From: Sphingobium sp. SCG-1
GTDB taxonomy: Bacteria > Pseudomonadota > Alphaproteobacteria > Sphingomonadales > Sphingomonadaceae
NCBI RefSeq assembly: GCF_002953135.1
Contig: NZ_CP026372.1
Coordinates: 3,211,501-3,275,500 of the forward strand
Reading direction: 5' to 3'
DNA: 64,000 bases
Within the stretch, counting starts at the first letter, position 1. Each line of letters starts with the position of its first letter. Shown in pieces: positions 25,193-34,157 of the stretch. Made by a program: the position numbers and the translations under genes. The notes beneath the pieces are model-generated. The model worked only from the letters and a program-made list of their open reading frames with translations. It was not told the DNA's origin and ran no database searches.

Positions 25193-26512
25193 ATGAAAAA
25201 ATACTGGCTATTGCTGCTCGTCATCCTCGCCGTCGCGGCCGGAGGATTTTTGTATCTGGCGCGCGGCGATACGGCCCAACTGGCGGCGGGCCAGGACGTA
25301 GGGAAAGACCCGACTTTCACGATCGCGCGCCGCGAAATGATCCCAACGGTCAACATCGCCGATGTAGTCGGCTGGAAGACTGGCGAAGCCCCTACGCCTG
25401 CCAAAGGACTGAAAGTGGCGCGTTTCGCGGAGGGACTGGTCCACCCACGTTCCCTATTGCAATTACCTAACGGCGACATTCTGACTGCAGAGACCAACAG
25501 CCCGCCACGCGAAGCCACCGGCATCAAGGATCGGATCATGGGCTGGCTGATGAACAAGGCGGGCGCTGGCGTCGCTTCGCCCAACCGCATCACTCTGCTA
25601 CGTGATGCCGATGGTGACGGTAAAGCTGAGGTCAAATCCGTTTTTCTGACCGGCCTCAACTCCCCCTATGGCATGGCGCTGGTCGGCAACACGCTCTACG
25701 TCGCAAACACTGACGCATTGATGGCCTTCCCCTACACGAGCGGCGAGACGAAGATCACGGCCGAGGGTCGCAAGATCATGAACCTGCCCGCCAATGCGCC
25801 GAACATGCATTGGACGAAAAATCTGCTCGCCAGTCCCGACGGGACGTTGCTGTACGTTGCGGTGGGATCGAACAGCAACATCGGCGAAAACGGCCTGGAC
25901 AGCGAAGCCAACCGCGCGAACATTCTCGAAGTAAACCTGAAGAAAGGCGGCTATCGCATCTTCGCCAGCGGATTGCGCAATCCTGTCGGCATGGCATGGG
26001 AGCCTTCGACGCAGCAGCTCTGGGCCGTGGTGAACGAGCGCGACATGCTGGGCAGCGACCTCGTGCCTGATTACTTGACGCGCGTGGAATTCGGCGGCTT
26101 CTACGGTTGGCCATGGAATTACTGGGGCGGCTATGAGGATCGCCGCGTCCAGCCGGAGCGCCCGGAACTGCGGGAATATACCCATCGTCCTGACTATGCG
26201 CTGGGCAATCACGTCGCCGCACTTGGCCTGACATTCGCCACAGGCTCGAAATTAGGTGCGCCGTTCGAGCGGGGTGCGTTCGTCGGCCTGCACGGTAGCT
26301 GGAACCGCAAGCCTGCCGCTGGCTATAAGGTGATGTTCGTGCCCTTCACGGCTGACGGACAGGCGAACGGCAAACCCGTCGATGTGCTGACGGGCTTCCT
26401 CGACAAAGATGGCAATGCACGCGGCCGGCCCGTGCAGGTGGCGCTGGACAAGACCGGCGCGCTGTTGGTCAGCGATGATGTAGGCGGTGTGATCTGGCGC
26501 GTCAGCAAGTGA
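25193..26512 (+). CDS. PQQ-dependent sugar/sorbosone dehydrogenase-type beta-propeller protein
   Basis: 439 aa. Residues 1-23 form a hydrophobic signal/anchor (KKYWLLLLVILAVAAGGF). The propeller shows 'LVHPRSLLQLPNGDILTAET', 'GLNSPYGMALVGNTLYVAN', 'ASGLRNPVGMAWEP' and 'LGLTFATGS', as in soluble glucose/sorbosone dehydrogenases. A calcium-type loop 'RDADGDGKAE' is present. It is probably periplasmic and oxidises an aldose or sorbosone with PQQ. No PQQ synthesis genes are in the window, and the substrate cannot be read from the sequence. Confidence 0.87.
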   Translation: MKKYWLLLLVILAVAAGGFLYLARGDTAQLAAGQDVGKDPTFTIARREMIPTVNIADVVGWKTGEAPTPAKGLKVARFAEGLVHPRSLLQLPNGDILTAETNSPPREATGIKDRIMGWLMNKAGAGVASPNRITLLRDADGDGKAEVKSVFLTGLNSPYGMALVGNTLYVANTDALMAFPYTSGETKITAEGRKIMNLPANAPNMHWTKNLLASPDGTLLYVAVGSNSNIGENGLDSEANRANILEVNLKKGGYRIFASGLRNPVGMAWEPSTQQLWAVVNERDMLGSDLVPDYLTRVEFGGFYGWPWNYWGGYEDRRVQPERPELREYTHRPDYALGNHVAALGLTFATGSKLGAPFERGAFVGLHGSWNRKPAAGYKVMFVPFTADGQANGKPVDVLTGFLDKDGNARGRPVQVALDKTGALLVSDDVGGVIWRVSK

Positions 26513-26515
26513 CGC

Positions 26516-27346
26516 TCAGCTAAGGGACTTGCCAGCCCGCCCCGCCAGTTCAACCACATATTGCCACGCGACGCGGCCGGACCGGCTACCGCGCTGCGTC
26601 GCCCATTGCACTGCATCCAGCGGATCGTAGCTAAGGCCGAACCGCGCCGCGTAACCGGACACGATCGCCAGATACGCGTCCTGATCGAGATTGTGGAAGC
26701 CAAGGCTAAGGCCGAAGCGATCGGAGAGCGCCATCTTGTCATCCACAACATCGCGGACATTGATGGGGTCGTCCTGCTCCTTCAGGTAACGCGGCACGAT
26801 GTGGCGGCGGTTCGATGTGACATACAGCCGCACATTCGCGGGGCGTGCTGTGGCGCCTCCTTCCAGCAACGACCGTAACGCACGCGCGTCGCCACCATCA
26901 TCGTCGAAACCAAGATCGTCGAGGAACAGGATGAAGGGCCGACTCGTGCCGCGCAGCAATGCGAATAATGCGGGCAAGCTGGCAAGGCTGTCGGTGGCGC
27001 ACTGGACCAGCGCCACGTCCATCCCCTCGCCCTGAAGTTGCGCGACGGAGGACGCGACCGTCGCCGACTTTCCCGTCCCCCGCGCACCCCAAAGCAGAAC
27101 ATCATGCGCGGGATACCCCTCGGCATGGCGGCGACTGTTTTCCAGCAGCGCGTTCTTCTGCGCATCTATTCCCGTCAAAAGTCCGAAAGCGACTGGCTTG
27201 AAAGCCTCCACGGCACGGATCACGGCTCCATCCCAGTGATACGCAGGGGCCGAGCGAAGGTCGACAGGCGCGCTGTCGGCTGGCGTGAAACGGCGGACCA
27301 GCGCCTCCAGGGCGTCGGCAATGCGGGATAGAGCTGGATCGGTCAT
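26516..27346 (-). CDS. DUF815-family AAA+ ATPase
   Basis: 276 aa. Walker A is 'LLWGARGTGKSATV', Walker B is 'FILFLDDLGFDDDGG', and sensor 1 is 'YVTSNRRHIVPRYL'. 'NVRDVVDDKMALSDRFGLSLGFHN' (residues about 196-219) is characteristic of DUF815. The cellular role of this family is unknown. It stands alone, convergent with the sugar dehydrogenase gene (3-bp gap) and divergent from sua5. Motifs appear complete, so it should be an active ATPase. Confidence 0.9.
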   Translation of the reverse strand: MTDPALSRIADALEALVRRFTPADSAPVDLRSAPAYHWDGAVIRAVEAFKPVAFGLLTGIDAQKNALLENSRRHAEGYPAHDVLLWGARGTGKSATVASSVAQLQGEGMDVALVQCATDSLASLPALFALLRGTSRPFILFLDDLGFDDDGGDARALRSLLEGGATARPANVRLYVTSNRRHIVPRYLKEQDDPINVRDVVDDKMALSDRFGLSLGFHNLDQDAYLAIVSGYAARFGLSYDPLDAVQWATQRGSRSGRVAWQYVVELAGRAGKSLS

Positions 27347-27443
27347 TCGCGCGCCTTACGCACCGGATTCCTGCTCGGCAAGCGTAACAGTTCTGACGCT
27401 TTCCGCTTCTAAGCTCTCGCCCGCACAGGTATAGCGCGAGGCC

Positions 27444-28409
27444 GTGACCATTTCCCAACCGCATTTCACCACGCGCACCAGCCGTTATGACAGCACAGCC
27501 CTGCGCGAAGCCGCGACGTTGATCCGGGCCGGAGAGCCGGTCGCTGTCCCGACCGAGACGGTGTACGGGCTAGCGGCAGATGCGACTGACGATCAGGCGG
27601 TGGCTGCGATCTATGCAGCAAAGGGGCGGCCTAGCTTCAACCCGCTTATCGTGCACGTCTCGGACTGGCCAATGGCAAAACGCATCGCGCTGTTCGGAGA
27701 AAGCGCGCAGGCACTTGCGGACGCTTTCTGGCCAGGTCCGCTGACCTTAGTGCTGCCGCTCATTGGCGGCAGCGGCATAGCGCCACGTGTGACCGCAGGG
27801 CTTTCAACCATTGCACTGCGGATGCCGGCGCATCCCGCCATGCTCGGCCTTATCCGGGAAAGCGGTAAGCCCCTGGCTGCGCCGTCCGCAAACCGCAGTG
27901 GCGCAATCAGTCCGACGCGCGCGGAGCATGTGCTAGCCAGCCTTGGCGGCAAGGTACGGATGATCCTGGATGCAGGACCGACGAGTGAAGGCCTTGAATC
28001 CACGATTGTTGCGCCGGAAGACACCCGTATCCGATTGCTACGTCCCGGCTCCATCACGGTCGATATGCTGGCGAAGGCGTCAGGATTGCCCGTGGAAAGC
28101 GAGGGGCATCACGTACCGGCGGAAGCCATCGAAGCACCGGGCCAACTGGAAAGCCACTACGCGCCGAGTAAACCGCTACGCCTTAACGCCATGCGGGGTG
28201 AGCGGGACGAATATTTGATCGGCTTCGGCCTGATGCCGTGCCACTATAATCTCAGTCCCGAGGCCGACATGAGCGAAGCCGCCGCAAATCTGTTCGCGGC
28301 GCTCCATATTGCAGACGTCAGCACTGCGGAACGCATAGCCATAGCGCCCATCCCGGAGGACGGCATCGGCGCGGCGATCAACGACAGGCTAAAACGCGCG
28401 GCCGCCTGA
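27444..28409 (+). CDS. sua5: Threonylcarbamoyl-AMP synthase, Sua5 type
   Basis: 321 aa: a YrdC-like domain (residues 15-205) plus the Sua5 C-terminal domain. Signature 'EPVAVPTETVYGLAADAT', 'KGRPSFNPLIVHV', 'APSANRSGAISPT' and 'GLESTIVAPED' are present. It makes threonylcarbamoyl-AMP from threonine, bicarbonate and ATP, the first step of t6A at position 37 of ANN-reading tRNAs. The start is GTG 27444. 'APGQLESHYAP' marks the linker. No other tsa gene is nearby. Confidence 0.93.
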   Translation: MTISQPHFTTRTSRYDSTALREAATLIRAGEPVAVPTETVYGLAADATDDQAVAAIYAAKGRPSFNPLIVHVSDWPMAKRIALFGESAQALADAFWPGPLTLVLPLIGGSGIAPRVTAGLSTIALRMPAHPAMLGLIRESGKPLAAPSANRSGAISPTRAEHVLASLGGKVRMILDAGPTSEGLESTIVAPEDTRIRLLRPGSITVDMLAKASGLPVESEGHHVPAEAIEAPGQLESHYAPSKPLRLNAMRGERDEYLIGFGLMPCHYNLSPEADMSEAAANLFAALHIADVSTAERIAIAPIPEDGIGAAINDRLKRAAA

Positions 28410-28415
28410 TCTTTC

Positions 28416-28700
28416 CTAGTCGCAGTCATCATATCCAGCATCGCGGCAGGCGCGGCGACGCTCTTTCTCTGCGCGCTTCATCTCCTTGCCCTCGCGCGCC
28501 TCTTTCTCGCGCATCTTACGGCCGTAATTGCGATCGGACTCATCCTGGCTGGTTGTCGCCCAGTCCGCCGCCTGCGAACCGGCGCGGACGGGCAGCGTCA
28601 CCACGTCGACAGCGGCTCTGGCGATGCAGCCCGGCAGGATTAGCAAGGCGAGCGGCGCCATGAAAACGATCAAACGGGAACGGTCGTAACGGCTTGGCAT
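28416..28700 (-). CDS. Small lipoprotein with charged C-terminus
   Basis: 94 aa. The signal 'VFMAPLALLILPGC' has a lipobox (LPGC, Cys25). The rest is very charged ('KMREKEAREGKEMKRAEKER') and probably helical, ending in a Cys pair ('RRACRDAGYDDCD'). It is expected to be lipid-anchored in the envelope. It is convergent with sua5. The function is unknown. Confidence 0.72.
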   Translation of the reverse strand: MPSRYDRSRLIVFMAPLALLILPGCIARAAVDVVTLPVRAGSQAADWATTSQDESDRNYGRKMREKEAREGKEMKRAEKERRRACRDAGYDDCD

Positions 28701-28802
28701 GATCTAACCTCTGAAACGCATCGGCAAGTCACACAAGACGCTCGCGCCTGCCTTCAAGCAACCACATGCCACGAAGTTCATGAACGAAGCCAGACTAGAT
28801 TT

Positions 28803-29336
28803 TCAGGCTTCCAGCCGTTCCGCAAATTTCTTCTGAAGCTTTTGTAGCTTGGGCGGAATAACGGCCATGCAATAGGGGTTCTTGGTGCCCACGCGATCCC
28901 AATATTGCTGGTGATAATCCTCGGCGGGATACCACTCCGACAGCGGCTCTATCGCGGTCACGATCGGATCGCGATAATCGGCCTGCGCGCGCTCGATCGC
29001 AGCCCGCGCCTCTGCTTCCTGCTCTGGCGAATGCGGATAGATCGCCGAGCGATATTGCGTTCCGACGTCGTTACCCTGCCGGTTCAACGTCGTCGGATCA
29101 TGCGTCGCGAAATGAATGTCCAGCAAGTCACTATAACTGATGACATCGGGATCGAAGACTATGCGGATAGCCTCCGCATGACCCGTACGCCCGCTGCACA
29201 CCTGCTCATAGGTCGGATCGGCAACCGTTCCGCCGATGTAACCGCTCGTAACGGAAGAAACGCCTTTTAGACGTGTATAGACGGCCTCGGTGCACCAGAA
29301 GCAGCCTCCGGCCAGCGTCGCGATTTCCTGCGCCAT
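28803..29336 (-). CDS. msrA: Peptide-methionine (S)-S-oxide reductase
   Basis: 177 aa. The catalytic motif 'GGCFWCTEAVY' (Cys12) is at the N-terminus. 'SGYIGG', 'GHAEAIRIVFDP' and 'PLSEWYPAEDYHQQYW' are standard MsrA features. It repairs oxidised methionine in proteins. There is no signal peptide, so it is cytosolic, and no MsrB domain is fused. A 14-bp palindrome lies 31 bp upstream of the start. Confidence 0.96.
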   Translation of the reverse strand: MAQEIATLAGGCFWCTEAVYTRLKGVSSVTSGYIGGTVADPTYEQVCSGRTGHAEAIRIVFDPDVISYSDLLDIHFATHDPTTLNRQGNDVGTQYRSAIYPHSPEQEAEARAAIERAQADYRDPIVTAIEPLSEWYPAEDYHQQYWDRVGTKNPYCMAVIPPKLQKLQKKFAERLEA

Positions 29337-29366
29337 GCAATGTCCTTGCCTATGATCTAAGTTGCT

Positions 29367-29380
29367 ATCCTAGATAGGAT
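29367..29380. promoter_or_regulatory. Palindrome upstream of msrA
   Basis: Perfect inverted repeat ATCCTA-GA-TAGGAT, 31 bp before the msrA start, in the short spacer between msrA and fadD. It could be an operator or part of the promoter. No regulator can be named from the sequence. Confidence 0.3.
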
Positions 29381-29407
29381 CGCGACTGCACCACACAAGC
29401 TTGCACC

Positions 29408-31099
29408 TCACGCCGGGACGGCAGCAGCCTTCGCGCGTTCCTCCGCGACCAGTTCCTTGCGTGACAATTTGCCCACCAGCGTCTTGGGAAGAGCGTCACG
29501 TATTTCGACGGCTGCGACACGTTCATGTTTCCCCAGTTGCGGATTAAGCCAGGCCTTCAGCTCCTGGTCATTCACTGCCGGCGCATCGTCCTGCAAAGTC
29601 ACGAACGCCTTGGGCATTTCGCCGCGATAGGAATCGGGAATACCGATCACCAGCGCCTCCTTGATCGACGGATGGTGATAGAGGATTTCCTCGATCTGGC
29701 TCGGGAACACCTTGAAGCCCCCGACAGCAATCATGTCTTTCAGGCGATCGACGATCTTAACATAGCCGTCTTCGTCGATCAGGCCCACGTCGCCGGTGCG
29801 CAGCCACCCGTCCACGAACACTTCGGCGTCCGCATCGGGGCGCTGCCAGTAGCCCTTCATGATCTGCGGGCCGGAAAAGAGCAGTTCCCCCGGTTCACCT
29901 TCCGGCGGAGGCTTAGTCGGGTCTTCGCGATCGACCAGCTTAACTCGGGTGCCGGGTACAGGCTGACCCACCGTGCCGGTCTTGTTCAATCCGTCATAGG
30001 GATTGGAGCACACAACGGGGCTGCTCTCGGTAAGGCCATAGCCCTCCACCAGCTTGGCGCCCGTCGCCTCCTCAAACCGCTGCTTCACTTCCAGCGGCAG
30101 CGGCGCGCCGCCCGAAATACAGGCGCGGAGGGACGAAAAATCGATATTGCGGATCGCAGGATGATCCAGCAGCGCCTGATACATGGTCGGCACGCCGGGT
30201 AGCGAGGTTGCCTTCGTCCGCTGGACCGCAGCGAGTACCTGCACGGCCTCGAACCGCGGCAGCATGACGATTTCTCCACCATTCAAGACGGTGCGGTTCA
30301 GCGTGCAGGTATTGGCGAAGACATGGAAGAAGGGCAGCACGCCAATGATCCGGTCCGCCGTTCCAGCCTGCGGATCAATCATCTGCACCTGCCGCGCGTT
30401 CGCCGTCAGGTTCTGATGAGTCAGCATTGCGCCTTTGGGCTGGCCGGTGGTTCCGCCGGTATATTGCAGCAGGGCCACATCTTCGACCGGATCGACCGTC
30501 TGAACGGTGCAGTTGCCCTTGTTGGCGATCAGCTTCGAGAACGAGACGACGCGCGGATCATGCGGCCGCTCGACGATCTCCGTCTTCTTGAACATGCGAT
30601 ACAGGATCGACTTGCCCCTGGGCAAGGCACCCGCAATCGATCCGACGACCAGCTTTTCCAGGCTGCTGCCTTCCAGCACTTCCAGCGCAGTCGGCAGCAA
30701 CGCTTTGGCTGACAGCGTGAAGAGGATCTTCGTTCCGCTGTCCTCCACCTGATGCGCCAGTTCGGTAGCCGTGTAGAGCGGCGAGAAATTGACGACGATC
30801 GCGCCCGCCATCATCGCCCCATAATAAGCCGCGACATAATGGGGCACGTTGGGCAGGTAGAGCCCGACCCGATCACCCTTCTGCACCCCCATCGCCTGAA
30901 GGCCGCATGCCACGCGCCGCACGCCATCAAGACATTCGGCATAGCTGTATTTACGGCCCAGAAAATCGATGAGGTGGCCATGCGGATGGGCGGTCGCGCT
31001 GTTGACGAACATGTCCGTCAGGGACAGCGGAGGGAACACCTGATCCCAGGGTGTGGGATGGTTGTAGCGGCTGTTCCAGACGGTGTTTTCTCTCTCCAT
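29408..31099 (-). CDS. fadD: Long-chain fatty acid-CoA ligase
   Basis: 563 aa AMP-forming acyl-CoA synthetase. The AMP-binding motif is 'LLQYTGGTTGQPKGAML', with 'EGYGLTESSP' and 'GWLRTGDVGLIDEDGYVKIVDRLKD' (residues about 425-449). The catalytic Lys lies in 'PKTLVGKLSRKEL'. It activates fatty acids with CoA and ATP for beta-oxidation or lipid synthesis. The start chosen is ATG 31099 (MERENTVW); the frame extends to 31210, but those residues are unlike the family. Transcribed in the same direction as msrA, 71 bp apart. Confidence 0.92.
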   Translation of the reverse strand: MERENTVWNSRYNHPTPWDQVFPPLSLTDMFVNSATAHPHGHLIDFLGRKYSYAECLDGVRRVACGLQAMGVQKGDRVGLYLPNVPHYVAAYYGAMMAGAIVVNFSPLYTATELAHQVEDSGTKILFTLSAKALLPTALEVLEGSSLEKLVVGSIAGALPRGKSILYRMFKKTEIVERPHDPRVVSFSKLIANKGNCTVQTVDPVEDVALLQYTGGTTGQPKGAMLTHQNLTANARQVQMIDPQAGTADRIIGVLPFFHVFANTCTLNRTVLNGGEIVMLPRFEAVQVLAAVQRTKATSLPGVPTMYQALLDHPAIRNIDFSSLRACISGGAPLPLEVKQRFEEATGAKLVEGYGLTESSPVVCSNPYDGLNKTGTVGQPVPGTRVKLVDREDPTKPPPEGEPGELLFSGPQIMKGYWQRPDADAEVFVDGWLRTGDVGLIDEDGYVKIVDRLKDMIAVGGFKVFPSQIEEILYHHPSIKEALVIGIPDSYRGEMPKAFVTLQDDAPAVNDQELKAWLNPQLGKHERVAAVEIRDALPKTLVGKLSRKELVAEERAKAAAVPA

Positions 31100-31180
31100 T
31101 GACAGAGATGTAAGTGGAGATTGCGAGGCTGACAATCCGCTATCAGTGCGTAGAATTTCAGCAGGTTGCCGCGAACGTAA

Positions 31181-31215
31181 AGGAGGCACGATGCCGTAAC
31201 GGCACCGCACCTCCT
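31181..31215. other. Imperfect hairpin upstream of fadD
   Basis: AGGAGG...CCTCCT arms around a GCCG-TAA-CGGC core (31181-31215). It lies between the DUF1013 gene and fadD. It could terminate transcription coming from the DUF1013 gene or structure the fadD leader. The T-run lies on the wrong side for a classic minus-strand terminator. Confidence 0.4.
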
Positions 31216-31264
31216 AAAAAATTCCGGATCATGTCGGCGATGCGGGGAAGTACCCCGCAGAGCC

Positions 31265-31969
31265 TCATGATTTGCTGAAAGGATCGATCAGATTCGCCGC
31301 TTCGTTGATGAAGGCGCCTTCGGACGCCGCATCGGATTCGGCATGGAGCGCTTCCTCGGCACGACGCACATTGTCGTCACGCTCCCGACGCAGCTCCTCG
31401 ATCAGTGCAGCGCGGTCGCCGTCCAGACGCGAGTCCGTCGGCGCTTCGATTCCCGCCTTCTTCGCGGCCTTGGCCACCAACGCATCCAGTTCACGCTGCG
31501 AACACAGGCCCAGCGTCACCGGGTCTTTTGGCACGATGTTGGCGATGTTCCAGTGGCTGCGTTCACGGATCGCCTGAATCGTCGTGCGGGTGGTGCCGAT
31601 CAGGTTGCTGATCGCGCCATCGGAAATCTCGGGATGATTGCGGATGATCCATGCGATGCCATCAGGCTTGTCCTGACGCTTGGACACCGGCGTATAGCGC
31701 GGTCCCTTGGTACGGCGGACAGGCTCGGGGCCCTTCTGGATTTTCAGGCGGTAGTCAGGGTTCGCCTCGCCCTTGTGAATTTCGTCCATCGTCAATTCAT
31801 GCGCGCGCACAGGATCACGGCCGGTGTATTTGGTCGCGGCAGTGTCGTCGGCAATCGCCTGGATTTCAAGGATGTGCAGACCGCAAAATTCGGCGATCTG
31901 GTCAAAACTAAGCGCGGTATTATCGACCAGCCAACTGGCGGTCGCATGGGGCATGAGCGGCTGGGACAC
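31265..31969 (-). CDS. DUF1013 protein, TrcR-like cell-cycle regulator
   Basis: 234 aa starting at GTG 31969 (GGAGAG 7 nt before), giving the N-terminus MSQPLMPHATASWLVDNTAL that is standard for the family. A helix-turn-helix-like region is 'WIIRNHPEISDGAISNLIGT' near 115-135, and a coiled-coil-like acidic tail follows. DUF1013 proteins of alphaproteobacteria include TrcR of Caulobacter, a transcription-associated cell-cycle factor. Direct DNA targets cannot be predicted. It is monocistronic, with hairpins on both sides. Confidence 0.85.
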   Translation of the reverse strand: MSQPLMPHATASWLVDNTALSFDQIAEFCGLHILEIQAIADDTAATKYTGRDPVRAHELTMDEIHKGEANPDYRLKIQKGPEPVRRTKGPRYTPVSKRQDKPDGIAWIIRNHPEISDGAISNLIGTTRTTIQAIRERSHWNIANIVPKDPVTLGLCSQRELDALVAKAAKKAGIEAPTDSRLDGDRAALIEELRRERDDNVRRAEEALHAESDAASEGAFINEAANLIDPFSKS

Positions 31970-31993
31970 GAAAGCTCTCCGGAACTGCAAACA

Positions 31994-32020
31994 ATAAGGG
32001 CCGCCCCTTACGGGACGGCC
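31994..32020 (-). terminator. Hairpin after the GT4 gene
   Basis: GGCCG-C-CCC (31999-32007) pairs with GGG-A-CGGCC (32012-32020) with one mismatch and a 4-nt loop; on the minus strand it is followed by CTTATTGTTT. It lies 74 bp beyond the glycosyltransferase stop and 30 bp before the DUF1013 start. It could act as a terminator or as an attenuator in the DUF1013 leader. Confidence 0.55.
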
Positions 32021-32093
32021 TGTAGAACTCCGGATGTAATCCAAACCTCTGCCAACGGCAAGGAAAAGCGCTTACGCCTGTTTCAGCGCGTTT

Positions 32094-33140
32094 TCAGGCA
32101 GCGTCCAACAGGGCGTCCGGCTTCACCGGGTGGAGCCCCGCGACGAACTGCTGCGCACTGACTTCCCATGTGAAGCTGCGGCCATAGCTGGCGCACGCGT
32201 CACGGTTTTTCGTGAGCGCGATGGCGATGGAATCCTCCAATGTCTCGGACAGACCGCCGGTCTCGGGCGTCACAATGTCGATCGGTCCAACTACCGGATA
32301 AGCCGCGACCGGCGTGCCGCAGGCGAGCGCCTCGATCATCACCAGCCCGAAGGTATCGGTTCGGCTGGGGAATACGAACACGTCAGCGGCGGTGTAGGCT
32401 CCCGCCAACGAAGGACCGGACAACGCGCCCAGGAAAAGCGCGTCGGGGAAACTCTGCTCCAGCGCCGCCCGCGCCGGGCCATCGCCTACCACGACTTTGG
32501 TGCCGCGATGCTTGTTCTTCAGGAAAGCCTCGACGTTCTTCTCGACCGCAATCCGGCCGACGTAAAGCTGGATCGGTCCCTTCAACCCGGCCAGTGCGGG
32601 GTGCGGAGGCACATCGACCGAAAAACCGGACTGATCTACGCCCCGACCCCAAGGCCTTACCTGCACGATGCCATGCGCGCGGAGTTGTTCGCGGACGGAG
32701 CGCGTGGATACCAGCACAGCCTGCGCCGGTCCATGAAACCAGCGGATATAGCGCCAGAACCACGCGGCAGGCAGGCCCGTGCGCTTGGCAACATAATCGG
32801 GAAAATGCGTGTGGTACGCCGTCGTGAAAGGCACGCGATTTCGCAGGCACCAGCGGCGCGCGGCGAGGCACAATGGCCCTTCGGTGGCCAGATGCACCGC
32901 GTCCGCGCGAAAGTCCGCGATGGTCCGCCCAATCGTGCGGCCACGCGCCATCGCGAGCCTGATCTCCGGATAGGTGGGGCAAGGAATGGAGCTGAACTGA
33001 TCGGGCGAAATGACATGCACCTGATGTCCCAGCGCCAGCAATTCCGCGCCAACCGATTGCAGCGTTCGGACGACGCCATTGACCTGCGGCGCCCAGGCGT
33101 CGGTGACGATGACGATCCGCAGGGAGCCGCTCGCCTTCAT
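32094..33140 (-). CDS. Family 4 glycosyltransferase
   Basis: 348 aa GT-B enzyme. The N-terminal domain has 'IVTDAWAPQVNGVVRTLQ'. The C-terminal domain carries 'LYVGRIAVEKNVEAFL', 'VVVGDGPARAALE', and the donor-binding 'PSRTDTFGLVMIEALACGTPVAAYP' (residues about 258-282). These match diglucosyl-diacylglycerol or mannosyltransferase-like GT4 enzymes. It overlaps the metallophosphoesterase gene by four bases (ATGA). The pair suggests synthesis of an envelope glycolipid; sugar and acceptor are not determined. Confidence 0.88.
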   Translation of the reverse strand: MKASGSLRIVIVTDAWAPQVNGVVRTLQSVGAELLALGHQVHVISPDQFSSIPCPTYPEIRLAMARGRTIGRTIADFRADAVHLATEGPLCLAARRWCLRNRVPFTTAYHTHFPDYVAKRTGLPAAWFWRYIRWFHGPAQAVLVSTRSVREQLRAHGIVQVRPWGRGVDQSGFSVDVPPHPALAGLKGPIQLYVGRIAVEKNVEAFLKNKHRGTKVVVGDGPARAALEQSFPDALFLGALSGPSLAGAYTAADVFVFPSRTDTFGLVMIEALACGTPVAAYPVVGPIDIVTPETGGLSETLEDSIAIALTKNRDACASYGRSFTWEVSAQQFVAGLHPVKPDALLDAA

Positions 33141-34024
33141 GCCGCCAGCAACTCCTCAGCCTCGATGTCGGCCGCCGCTTTGGCGGCTTCGCGGGCAGCG
33201 ATCTCGTCGGCCCAGTGCAACACTTCCATGCGCCCGTCCATATGCTCGACCAAAGCAGTGCAGCCCTCGACCCAATCGCCATCGTTGTAATATTCGACGC
33301 CCGCAATCTCCCGAATTTCGGCGTTATGAATGTGGCCGCACACCACGCCATCAACGCCCCGTGCGCCCGCTTCATGCGCCACGACTTCCTCGAACTTGGA
33401 GATGAACTCGACGGCGTTCTTGACCTTGTGCTTCGCCATTTTGGAGAGGGACCAATAAGGCAAGTCGAACCAGTTGCGCACTTTGTTGACTATGATGTTG
33501 AGGCTCATCAGGCCGTGATAGGCAGCGTCACCGACGAAGGCCAACCACCGATGCGCCAGCATGATCGTATCGAACTCGTCGCCATGCAGGACCAGCAGCT
33601 TGCGCCCGTCCGCTGTCTCATGAAGCGCCTTGCGCCGGATTTCTACGCCGCCGAAGTTCATGCCAGTGAACTGGCGGAACATTTCGTCGTGATTGCCGGG
33701 AATATAGACGACGCGCGTGCCGCGCTTCGCTCGCTTCATGATCCGCCAGACGATATCGTTGTGCGCGGCGGGCCAGTAGAACCGCTTCTTCAGCCGCCAG
33801 CCGTCGATGATGTCGCCCACCAGATACATCGTCTCGCTGTCGACATTATCGAGAAAATCCGTGAGCATCGCAGCGTTGCATCCGCGCGTACCAAGGTGAA
33901 CGTCGGAGATCCACACGGTGCGATACTTACGTCGCACTTCGACCTCGGCTTCGGGCAAGTGAAAGTCGAAATTCTGTAAGTCTTCGACATCGGCCAGGAA
34001 CGGCAGGCGCGTGATCGTATCCAT
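33137..34024 (-). CDS. UDP-2,3-diacylglucosamine diphosphatase-like metallophosphoesterase
   Basis: 295 aa calcineurin-fold enzyme. The metal-binding motifs are 'WISDVHLGT', 'LVGDIIDGW', 'YIPGNHDE', 'LLVLHGDEFD' and 'VVCGHIHNAEI'. It resembles LpxH/LpxH2-like proteins, which split a pyrophosphate in lipid A synthesis. Because it is coupled to a GT4 glycosyltransferase, it may process another lipid-linked diphosphate. The start is ATG 34024. Metal ligands are complete. Confidence 0.87.
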   Translation of the reverse strand: MDTITRLPFLADVEDLQNFDFHLPEAEVEVRRKYRTVWISDVHLGTRGCNAAMLTDFLDNVDSETMYLVGDIIDGWRLKKRFYWPAAHNDIVWRIMKRAKRGTRVVYIPGNHDEMFRQFTGMNFGGVEIRRKALHETADGRKLLVLHGDEFDTIMLAHRWLAFVGDAAYHGLMSLNIIVNKVRNWFDLPYWSLSKMAKHKVKNAVEFISKFEEVVAHEAGARGVDGVVCGHIHNAEIREIAGVEYYNDGDWVEGCTALVEHMDGRMEVLHWADEIAAREAAKAAADIEAEELLAA

Positions 34025-34157
34025 GAAACCCCCAGGGATAGTGTCCTTGGGCTTTGGCTGATAGCCTCACTCTGTTACATTTTGAGGTGGAGTGTTACGG
34101 TGGTGTTACTTGGACACTCTGTAGTCTGCTGCCTCGTATTACGGTATATTCAATAGT

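Noticed and set aside
29408..31210. 600-aa version of FadD
   Set aside because: The first 37 residues are Arg/Ser-rich and cross a hairpin; ATG 31099 gives the family N-terminus.
32130..33290. Plus-strand frame of 386 codons opposite the GT4 gene
   Set aside because: Low-complexity, Arg-rich translation; an artefact of high GC opposite a real gene.
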